Below the pieces are notes generated by a model, which made no database searches, was not told the DNA's origin, and saw only the letters and a program-made list of their open reading frames with translations. A program made the translations under genes and the position numbers. Below are positions 55,184 through 64,000 of a DNA stretch of 64,000 nucleotides, one piece after another; position 1 is the first letter of the stretch; each line of letters opens with the position of its first letter. Origin of the DNA: Hippasteria phrygiana (lineage: Eukaryota; Echinodermata; Asteroidea; Valvatida; Goniasteridae); contig JAZGUH010000261.1 in the NCBI GenBank assembly GCA_037893225.1, positions 1,302,001 to 1,366,000 on the forward strand. The letters are read 5' to 3'.

Positions 55184-55769
55184 CTGGAAAAGAATTCCGA
55201 AGGATTTTTAATGTCAAATTTTCAGATTATGATCAAAGTAAAAGGTTGAACAAAATCCTCACTAATTAATTAGAATGACAAAATAACTCATTTTGAAAAT
55301 GATTTTGATATTTGGGAGCTTTAGCAATGTCTATGACTACATGTATGGATGTGGATACACCCTTATGTGTACACAACCGGGCGCACATGGAATTTTGTTT
55401 TGTAAAGTAAAATAAAAATTTACTCACTAAAAGTGCAAACATTCAACATGCATGGCAACATCCAAAGAGACAGTGATTTATTTCCCTGCTTCTGCATAGC
55501 AGTTGAAAATTACCACGAAATCAAATCACCTCTTAAATGGATAATAAAACAGCAATTTAGTTTTGGCTTTTCCGCAAAGTTGCAGAAAAGCCTTTGTTTT
55601 TGTAAAAAAACATTTTTATTATTATTTCTTTTTTTCTTTTTCTTTTTGGGTACCCAATCCCATAGACTTTGTACACATTTCCTTTCTACTTGTACTTTTA
55701 ACAGAAAACAAAATTGTATTCCAATAAGTTAACATATATGAAGGCCTTATAGTGAAGACGTGTCCCGAA

Positions 55770-56480
55770 CATAGACGTCATAATGACGTCATCAGGAGTC
55801 ACGTGACGTCATCTCAAAGGTGCATTTTAAAGGCCCCATATCTAGAGAACCGTAGGTTAGATCGAGTTCAAAGTTGGTATGTGGGTAGGCCGGCATGTGT
55901 TATAAATAACAAAAATGATGTGACGTCATATTGACGTCATCATACAATTGTATAGTAATTTTAAGCCATATCTCATCAACGGAACATATGAATTTCGAAA
56001 TTCTTTTTGTAATAGGTTTGTTAGGTCATTTTCTATGAATTATTAAATGTTTTAAATTTTATTTTACTCTCAAATTTTACACTGTCACTGATCAGATTGA
56101 CTCCAAATATGACACAGACAAAGACCACGTTGCAAATGTTTGATGTCGTGATGACATCATCAAGGGTCACGTGATGTCATCTTAAAGGTGCATTTTTGAA
56201 GAGCCTATACCTAGAGAACCGTAGGTCCGAGTGTGTTAAGAGTTGGTATGTGGGTAGGCCAGCACATGTTAGATGAAAATTGATGAGACGTCATGAAGAT
56301 GTCACCATACGATTTTATAGTAATTTTTAAGTTTGTTAACCTTTAAGCCATACTTCATCAACAGCACATACTAATTTCGAAATTCTTGTTGTAACAGGTT
56401 TGTTAGGTCATAGATACTTTACATAAATGTGAAAAATGTGTGACGTCATGATGACGTCATCAAAAGCGTGATTTTGTAAA
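55770..56480. repeat. Two-copy repeat of about 360 bp with TGACGTCA sites
   Basis: 55785-56050 and 56142-56410 are similar in order and wording (AAGGTGCATTTT, AGAGAACCGTAGGT, TTGGTATGTGGGTAGGCC, TTTCGAAATTCTT). Each starts with CRE-like TGACGTCA or its variants, and a third start is at 56440. About 10 GACGTCA-like sites lie in 700 bp. Confidence 0.8.
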
Positions 56481-56559
56481 ACACATAAAAGGGTAGCTCT
56501 GATCGTCATGAAACTTGGTGGGTAGGTAAACATTGTCACTAGTATGCAAAATTCGAAGT

Positions 56560-57190
56560 GACATTATATAAAAATAATTCGCAAGATCTCCGGATCTCAG
56601 CTGAGATCAGCTTCTTACCGAATGAAGAAGTCAAAGTGCTTCAAGATTCCCTAGCATTGGGAACACACTGGCCATGCATCCCCAAACACCACAACAATAA
56701 GCAGACGGCACAGATGATAAAGATGTCTATAAATCCCTCCATCACGACCCCCGGATCCCCACACATCCCTACGGAGATATCAGAACCGGCTTATGACCCT
56801 ACAAATCCGCCAGTCTTCAATTTAATAGTACAACACAACTGTCAACCACTCTGACCCATGCCGGCCACTGACACTAGAGCCAGCGAAACCCCCACACATG
56901 TCAGAAAAAGATCCCTGTATCAGCCAAGATGAAGCCCACCATTGCAGGCCCCAGACGCTCCTGTCGCCAACACAGCTTACCCAAAAACTTCAAAGGCTTC
57001 CAACTTCGGCAATTCCTTGCAAACACGTAACTGGGCAGAATAATCCCCTAAGGCTGAAGGGTATAGCCTACCTATGAAGGTCTACAACACCCATGTTTCA
57101 ATCATCTTAATAGTCCACCCCTGTTTGCATACATTATGTTTATGCCTTACATTCATACATGTACATGTTTCAAAGTAGTTTAGATGCACA
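56560..57190 (+). other. No clear gene; proline-rich open frame
   Basis: An open frame at 56558-56854 encodes a P/T/N-rich product of no recognised family. It could be a remnant of a retroelement ORF1, but no domain supports that. Confidence 0.25.
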
Positions 57191-57464
57191 CCACAAGACA
57201 TGCATGTTAGCAACCATGAAGTAATCTGCAAAGTTCCTTTTTATTGGCACTGTAAGAAATCAGAGAAAAAGTGGCCAGGCCATGGTGGTTATAGCGCCCC
57301 ATGTGTCCTGTTATTTTATACCATTTACGCAACCATCTTGTTTTCTCCTCGTGTGTTTCCCATCTCATTAAAGTTATACCTCTCGTTGATAGTGTATTAA
57401 AGTCTTGTGTTTGGCCATGATTCATGAGGCATCCCCACTTCTTACTTAGTGATGTAGTCGCGTA

Positions 57465-58510
57465 CATGTATGTTTCCTTCGCCCACTTAGTTTTGCTGAT
57501 TGTGCAGATCTACAGTTTACCCTTTGTGCTGTACAAGTGACGTCAGATCAGTTTCTATTTTTAAGCAACGAGGCGCTTATTTGCATTTGAAAAATAACAG
57601 GCATAATGGTGTTGCGTAATTGAATTGCATAGTAGCCTTTTACAAGCAGTGATATTCGTTGATTTCCTCTGTTGCTGTCATAGTTTTCATGAAATTCTTT
57701 GAAACCGGAGTTTTTACAAGAATGCGAATCCCATGGAAGTGAAGCTAACGACCAACTTGAAACCTTCTGGTGATTACTAGTGTGCAAAGGTTTCTATTTT
57801 GTCAGATTCACGAGTTCAAACCCGGTGTAGGCTGTGCTTCAATTCTGTAGCAGCAATTGATTATTACCAGTGATCCCGGTGATTTTCGAATAGTGCATAA
57901 TTCAATAGCTTTTAATCATATCGATACCAATCACTATATTAATATGCCAAGATTCGATACAATCTACTTCCGACTTTACCTGACAATGTTACAAAGAAAT
58001 CAATAAATATTACTTTAAAAAATCTTTGCACGCCTGATTTTATAATGTGTGTCTTGGGAAACTTCTTGTGCACATACCAGAAAATTCCTATAAGAGATAT
58101 TTTGAATGGTTCGTGTTGTCATAGCGTTTGTACAGTATTTTGGCAACACGCCTAGTTGCATCCCGATGTAAGACTATCTCACAGACATTATTATCAATGG
58201 CTACGGCTCTCACTGTAGCCCGTCAATGGCCAAATTCGAAGCCGCAGCCACTAAACTTATCTTTTTAAACAGTATTTTTAACTATGTTTACTTAAACCTA
58301 TTTGGTTTTTAATTACATTGGTAATATACTTATTTCTAATAATTGTACAGCGCTTTGAGATGTCATTGTGACATGGAAAGCGTTTTTTAAATAATCTTTA
58401 TTATTATTATTATTATTATAAAGACCCGATCCGTGCAACGGCTTATATACTGTGCGAGTGCAGCATACGTGCCTGTGGATAAACTTATTGGCGCACCTGC
58501 TATTATACGT
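57465..58510 (+). repeat. 0.93 kb repeat family, copy B, with an inserted tail element
   Basis: Full-length relative of copy A. A block of about 160 bp at 58262-58424 (TACAGCGCTTTGAGATG, then an ATT run) is inserted between GCCACTAAA and AAGACC, which are adjacent in copies A and C. Confidence 0.85.
58262..58424 (+). repeat. SINE/LINE tail with (ATT)n
   Basis: AGCGCTTTGAGATG and GGAAAGCGTTTTTTAAATAA lead to an ATT microsatellite (58399-58422). This is a common 3' end design of L2-type LINEs and their SINEs. Confidence 0.65.
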
Positions 58511-58934
58511 GAACATACGTGTAGTGCCCACAGTGATGACTTACATTGTACTTGTATGCATAATATCGATATATATGCACAACAGTGCAAAATCTCTATA
58601 ATCACTTGAGTGGTACAGAGTGCCAGTCTATTACACAGCACTCTATGTACCTCCTGTCACTCTTTTTACTCATACCTACATGTATACTAGCAGAAGTATT
58701 TTTTACTTTTAATTATCATTGAGGAGTTTAAGTGTCATCTGAACAGCATGGCTTAGAAAAAACAGAATGTGTACAAATTTGATGTAATGCATGAGATCCA
58801 GTCAATGTCCTGGAAGTTGAAGTAAGTGGCAATGACGATGCTTGGTTGACTAGGCAGTGCTTGTTCAGCACATTGGTAAGAGATTTGGTTGTCTCTAGTA
58901 GACTTTTTGGTTTGTTGGGTGGTGGACAGTAGTA

Positions 58935-59855
58935 GCTTCCTCATGTACAGTATGTTGACGTATATTGCGGGTGTATCAGTTTAGTTTATTCACAGGCTGG
59001 TTTGCTGCACTCGCATAGTTTAAGCCGTTGCCCGGATCGGGTCTTTTGTGGCTACGGCTTCAAATTTGGCCATTGATGACGGGCTACGGTGAAGAGCCGT
59101 AGCCATTGATAATAATGCCTGTGACATCGGGATGCTACTAAGCGTGTTGCCAAACTACTGTACTAACGCTATAACAACACGAACCATTCAAATTGTCTCT
59201 TATCAGGGTTTTCTGTCAGATGTACATGTACCCCAGAAATGTGCACAAGAAGTATTCCAAGACACACATTATAAAATCAGGCATGCAAAGGTTTTTTAAG
59301 TAATATTTATTGATTTCTCTGTAACATTGTCAGGTAAAGTCGGAAGTAGATACATGTAGTATCGATTCTTGGCATATTTATATAGTGATTGGAATAGATA
59401 TTATTAAAAGCTATTGAATTATGCACTATTCGAAAAGCACCGGGATCGCTGGTTAAGTTAATCAATTGCTGCTACAGAATCGAAGCACAACCTACACCGG
59501 GTTTGAACTCGTGAATCTGACCCCAAAAAAATGTGCACACTAGTAATCACCAGAAAGGTTTCAAGTTGGTCGTTAGCTTCACTTCCATGGGATTCCAATT
59601 CTTGTAAAAAACCCGCTTCCAAAGAGTCTCATGAAAACTACATGTATGACAGCAAGAGAGGAAATCAACAAATATCACTGCTTGTAAAAGGCTACTATGC
59701 AAATCAATTATGCAACACCATTATGCCTATTTTAACGCGAATATGCACCTCATTGCTTAAAAAAGAAAACTGATCTGACGTCACTTGTACAACACATAAT
59801 GAGCAATGAGCAAAACTAAGTTGGCGGAGGAAACATACATGTACGTGTGCTATGT
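58935..59855 (-). repeat. 0.93 kb repeat family, copy C (inverted)
   Basis: Reverse-complement relative of copies A and B, full length. Copies B and C form an inverted pair with a gap of about 0.42 kb. A minus-strand-of-family open frame (here + strand, 59531-59773) of about 80 codons stays open in all three copies. Confidence 0.85.
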
Positions 59856-60079
59856 AGAGTGGTTTATAAAGTCTATGAATTGCAGGTGTTCCTAAATTAC
59901 ATGTACATGTATCTCACACTTTGAGTCTGCCTCTAGGACATCTACAGTGAGGAGTGTGTCCTTTAACCCTAACCTTCCCTAACCTGCAAAAATCAAACAC
60001 CCCATTTGTGTTGAATTTTGTGTGATTGGGTACTGTAGAGCCTTGGCACCATCACTTTGCATGGGACTTGATGCCCTGA

Positions 60080-60313
60080 TTTTGTCTAAGTACAAAGAAT
60101 GTGCCATTGGTTTACTACACAGTGTTGGAGTTTGTGTGGTTAGGGAAGGATTCTAGTAAAAAGCCTTGGGCTGTTAGGGTTAATAGTGGCTATGAAGACA
60201 CCTGCTCCATGAGATTTCCTATCTTCTGTGATGACTGTGTAGTTTTTAGGGAAGATGAAATACAACTAAGCAGTAATGCTGTCATCAAGTTTGGACTCAC
60301 ACCCTACATGTAG
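60080..60313 (+). CDS. Unassigned open frame
   Basis: About 70 codons, including SKKPWAVRVNSGYEDTCSM and FPIFCDDCVVFREDEIQLSS, ending at 60313. No family recognised and no start or splice partner certain. It could be an exon of a host gene or of a transposon. Confidence 0.25.
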   Translation, partial: FCLSTKNVPLVYYTVLEFVWLGKDSSKKPWAVRVNSGYEDTCSMRFPIFCDDCVVFREDEIQLSSNAVIKFGLTPYM

Positions 60314-60589
60314 AATGATGGCTGCTGTCTGGATTATGATATTCTATAGAGGCTTGAAAATTAGTCCGTTTCTTACTACATTTCAAACCATTTATGTACA
60401 TAACTTTGATAGAATTATTGGATGGTGATGGAAAAACAAACTTCATACAGTTATTGTGCGCTGGTGTAGATACATGTATCTACAAGAGCCCAATACTACA
60501 TGTATGTCGGATATGCTCACATCCTTTTCAAGTGGCGAGAAGGGATTCAAATGTTCACAGGGATTTTAGCAAGGAGAGAGCTGCTGACG

Positions 60590-61365
60590 TTTAATAATAG
60601 GGCATCCACGTTTGCAGCAGATCCAGGAGAAGCTGCCAGAGGCCAATTCAATAGAGCTGCTTAGCACAAAAATTTGCTTTAAAAGCACAAAAAGGTTCAT
60701 CGCTGGAGTAGACAAGCAACTGGCATCTATCATCTAAAGTGTTTGGATCAGATGAATTACCACCGAAGATTCTCAAGTCTGCAGCACGTGAGATAGCATC
60801 AGCTTTCTTGTTCCAACAATCACACAATATGGGCATCGTTCCTACTGAATGGAAATGAGCACTCATCACTCTAGCAGCTTAAAAATAGGGACCGAAATCT
60901 GATCTATCCAATTACAGACCCATTTCCCTTACCTGCATAAGCTGCAAAGTTATTGAACACATCATTCTCAGCAGGCCTGTTTCCTGCCCCAAGACTAGGG
61001 GTTTGTCAAACCCCAAAGTGGAACTTTTGACATACGCAACAATAGGAACACGTGCATAAATACGTATATGTACCACAAAGTGCTTAAGCCTCAGACGGCA
61101 GGATTGTTTGTACAAAATTGAACCAAACACTCGTGTTTACAACTCAAAGGCGAGCAGAACACGTCACGGAGGTGGGGGGGCTGTTCGTTCAAACTTCCCA
61201 AAACCTCCCCCCCCCCCCCCAGCCTGCAGGCCTGCTCAGCCACATAGCCAAATACCTGAATGAAAACAACGCCTTTCTGGACTCACGACACGACTTCAAA
61301 GAACAAGGTGGTTCTCGAACCATGCGTCTCGCCTGCTTTAGTTTTGTGATTACCCAGGAAGCATG
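60590..61365 (+). pseudogene. Fragment of a jockey-like LINE RT, interrupted
   Basis: RT pieces occur in changing frames: DELPPKILKSAAREIASAFL (near 60750), SDLSNYRPISLTCISCKVIE (near 60900), and after an insertion IAKYLNENNAFLDSRHDFKE (near 61240). The NYRPISLT motif is RT block 2. Stops and frameshifts throughout. Confidence 0.82.
60981..61218. mobile_element. Insertion in the LINE with 9 bp direct repeats
   Basis: GCAGGCCTG is present at about 60973-60981 and 61226-61234, flanking about 245 bp that separate adjacent RT segments. A C run of 14 lies inside. No inverted ends were seen. Confidence 0.5.
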
Positions 61366-61563
61366 CAGGGGCACTGATAATGGTTGAAGGAGCAAGGGTT
61401 AGTGTAAAAAGAGAATGAAATGGTAAGTCATCACGAGCAGAAACCGATGAGCGTGCCTAAAACAATGGTAGGTGACAAAAGCAATGTGGAAGGAAAATTT
61501 TGTCCACAGTTATGGAAGTTTGAGTGGGGTGTGAGACGAGAGAGGATGAAAGTATGGAGATTA

Positions 61564-61800
61564 CTGACACGACCATCATATAAAGGTTATAGTGCATGCA
61601 TGACCCAAGTTTGATTCCAATTGGACTTCCAGTTTTCAAATAAGACAAGTTGGACAATTCCAGCCTATTTTACAACTTGACCTCAAATGACCTTTGACCT
61701 CAGCACTTGACCTTTGACACGACCATCATATAAAGGTCGCACTATTAAATGCATGACCCAAGTTTGATTGCAATCGGACTTCAACTTTGCATATAAGACC
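61564..61800. repeat. 152 bp tandem duplication
   Basis: TGACACGACCATCATATAAA starts at about 61564 and 61716. Each is followed by GCATGACCCAAGTTTGATT and a GGACTTC...AAATAAGAC or ATATAAGAC segment. TTGACCTTTGACC words lie between. Confidence 0.8.
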
Positions 61801-62270
61801 AATTTGTCGAAACTTTAACCAAAATGACACATACGGACGGACTACGGACGGACTTCGTACAGAAATAGTGATTGCATAGTCTCTTTCTGAACTTCGTTCA
61901 GGCGAGACAAAAACTGTTAATAATGCATCTTGGTTCAACAATAAATAATTTATGAGTGTGACATGACATTTATAAGTTCAACTAGAGGTTATGCGTCTCT
62001 CATAAACAGACGAATGGCTTTTCCATTATTTAGTAATTATATTCAGCATAAAAGTTGATCACAAGGTTCGTTTCTTTGATGAGTTTTCTAAGATCTGAAA
62101 TTATTTTATTACCCAAATTTCTTAATTCAAACTTGACCTTTAAGTTCATGTACGTGACTCATGATGACGTCATAACGACAGCACTTCTCAAAGCAAATTT
62201 GCAACGTGGTCTTGGCCTGTGTCAAGATTGGAGTCAATTTGATCAATGACAGTGTACAGGGGTGTTACAA

Positions 62271-62480
62271 CTGATAATGTAGTAACCGACGGATAATGTA
62301 TCACCAACCGATAAAGTATCACAAATTGACTGATAGTGTAGTAGAATTTCTATCCGATAATGTATCACGTGTCGACGGATAATGTAGTAGGAAAAAAACT
62401 CTAACCGATAATGTATCATCACAGAACGGATACTGTATTAACCGATAACGTATCAAGAAATCAACCAATAGTGTATCAGT
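62271..62480 (+). repeat. Ten-unit array of CCGATAATGTATCA-like motifs
   Basis: Units start (at GATA) near 62273, 62292, 62310, 62332, 62356, 62378, 62407, 62429, 62444 and 62467. All share (C/G)GATA(A/G)(T/A)GTA and end in TATCA or TAGTA(A/G). Most spacings are 18-24 bp. The linkers between units differ, so it is an array of a conserved motif rather than a simple satellite. Confidence 0.85.
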
Positions 62481-62846
62481 GTGGGGAAAAAGGTATAAAA
62501 AGAAACTTGTTCATCCAGTGATCGTACAATACTCTCCGCGGCTTTTCTATAAAACGGTTTATGGTATAAAGTTGTAACCTTGATTTAGCATCAACCCATT
62601 CAAAGGTGTACATATATCTATGGCGCCATGATGACGTCATCGGGTATCAAATACAACCGATTTCTGCTCAAAATCAAAATAATTACTTATAACAAAAACT
62701 GTTCAAATGAATGGTGTGATTTCAATCTTCATGAATATTTTTGCTCCCCAGGCACGATGCTGTTTGACCTTTTTTCCGGTTGTTACCTGAAGTGTAATGA
62801 ATTTAATATGACTTGAAAACGGAAGCATTTCACTACACACAAACAA

Positions 62847-63968
62847 ATTGCTAATGTATCGTGACTTTGGGCGTGATCCCTGGCCACATGGGAATTACGG
62901 GTTTATGGCTTCTGACCATAGCGCCCAACGAAAAAAAATATTGACTAATTTTGGGGAAGCGCCAACATAGGGCTGGTAGAGCACCGGAACGGCAGTCCGG
63001 AGGTCGCAGGTTTAAGCCCTGTTCCAGTAAAAATATTTTATCAATTTTCAAAATAGTATATTAACTGCACCCTTGACAGGTTAGACACGTTCAGTTGCAA
63101 AAGCGTAATGTCCAAAAAAATCACGGAATATATTTTTTCATACATGTAGACAACCGAAATGCATCGTCTGGGTACAATAAATTCAGTATACATTTTATGA
63201 ACACGTACATGAACAAGTACTTTCCGGTTTGATGACGTCATCGGTTAAGGGAAGGTAAATGCCGACTATTCAGAGGATACATTTTCATCTAGATTCATTT
63301 AGTACAAAAACCTTGTAAAAATATGGAAATTGTACGCGTAAGTATGAATAACGCGTAACTTCCGGTTTGATGACGTCACAGCACTTGGAAGCAAACACTT
63401 AACATTGCACCGGCTATCACTCTTTTGGCTACGAACATAGTCATGGGGCAAGGTTTAAACAACATATTTTCATAAAACACACGATCAACTCATTAAAAAC
63501 GAACATTTTGAAATTCTGCCCACTATAATTTCCGGTCTGATGACGTCATGATTATGAAACCTTGCGAAGTCATTTGCGGTAACTATCCAGCGAACATATA
63601 GGAGCACTTTAGCAAATTCTTCACGCTTTAAAAAAAACACCGTTTTTGTTGTCTCGATAGAGGGCGTCCTTTTGGGGAATGACGTCATTGTACATTTTTA
63701 TAACATAACATTTCAAATGAACCACAAGGGAAACCTGACTATAGGTGCAGTTAATATACTATTTTGAAAATTGATAAAAAGAATTGACTGGAACGGGGTT
63801 TGAACCTGCGACCTCCGGACTGCCGTTCCGGTGCTCTACCAGCCCTATGTTGGCGCTTCCCCAAAATTAGTCAATATTTTTGTTCGTTGGGCGCTATGGT
63901 CAGAAGCCATAAGCCCGTAATTGCCATGTGGCCAGGGATCACGCCCAAAGTCACGATACATTAGCAAT
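62847..63968. mobile_element. Large foldback with tRNA-like arms
   Basis: 62847-63072 and 63744-63968 are inverted copies of about 225 bp, roughly 95% identical by eye. Both contain a tRNA-like segment (62962-63027 plus; 63788-63850 minus) with anticodon arm CCGGA-ACGGCAG-TCCGG and a box B (GGTTTAAGCC or GGTTCAAACCCC). The 671 bp spacer holds repeated CCGGT(T/C)TGATGACGTCA phrases. Two SINE copies or one foldback element would both fit. Confidence 0.75.
63215..63700. repeat. Repeated CCGGTTTGATGACGTCA phrases
   Basis: TTCCGGTTTGATGACGTCA occurs near 63221 and 63358, TTCCGGTCTGATGACGTCA near 63530, and GAATGACGTCATTG near 63676. Spacing is 137-172 bp with unlike sequence between. Each holds a perfect CRE palindrome TGACGTCA. 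Confidence 0.8.
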
Positions 63969-64000
63969 GTTGCATAAACGTAATACTTTAACAATTTGCT

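Noticed and set aside
1..64000. CRISPR arrays, operons, bacterial promoters
   Set aside because: The tandem arrays have irregular or absent spacers and the genes have introns; nothing prokaryotic is present.

Overview
The window is animal nuclear DNA. It has AT-rich non-coding sequence, spliced exons with GT/AG borders, many TACATGTA words, and a dense layer of old transposons. The repeat mix fits a marine invertebrate: LINEs with a 2A peptide, a DIRS element, a Ty3/gypsy element with a PHD finger, PIF/Harbinger, mariner, hAT and TTAA-type MITEs, and tRNA-like repeats. An echinoderm, hemichordate, amphioxus or lophotrochozoan would all fit; the sequence alone does not decide.

The one clear host gene is CDK10 (the PISSLRE-type cyclin-dependent kinase) on the minus strand. 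Five internal exons are recognisable at 55081-55183, 44150-44352, 42635-42764, 37234-37357 and 36602-36741. All their splice phases agree and none has a frameshift, so this part looks intact. The first and last exons were not found. The 10.7 kb intron between the first two exons holds, on the opposite strand, a two-exon gene fragment (48326-50403). It encodes a Rep-like protein with a HUH endonuclease and a superfamily 3 helicase, and is broken by three small frameshifts. This is the most unusual item in the window.

Layout: 1-1150 MITEs and repeats; 1153-7231 a degraded Ty3/gypsy element (gag zinc knuckle, protease, RT, RNase H, integrase, C-terminal PHD finger, 3' LTR) cut by two MITEs; 7.3-8.3 kb mariner end and tandem repeats; 8.5-13.4 kb an L2/CR1-like LINE with a 2A peptide in ORF1, cut by a segment carrying a THAP-domain exon and by a hairpin insertion; 13.5-17.3 kb three hAT-like MITEs; 17.4-18.7 kb an RT-bearing LINE; 19.2-23.5 kb a jockey-like LINE with at least four DNA-transposon insertions, including a Harbinger with transposase exon; 24.4-25.1 kb a hAT MITE with a nested MITE; 25.2-30.1 kb a complete-length DIRS element with a mariner inside it; 33.1-35.6 kb a LINE with a TTAA MITE, inside which sits a hAT MITE that holds two tandem arrays; 36-55 kb CDK10 and its repeat-filled introns; 55-64 kb repeats, including three copies of a 0.93 kb family, CRE-like motif repeats, a 22 bp-spaced motif array and a large foldback with tRNA-like arms.

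All transposon genes read here are broken by stops, frameshifts or insertions, so they are best seen as remnants. A theme that recurs is non-autonomous DNA transposons whose ends are filled with repeats of one short word, a different word in each element (GTACTC, GAGACC, GAGTC, GGGTACC, AAGGCC).
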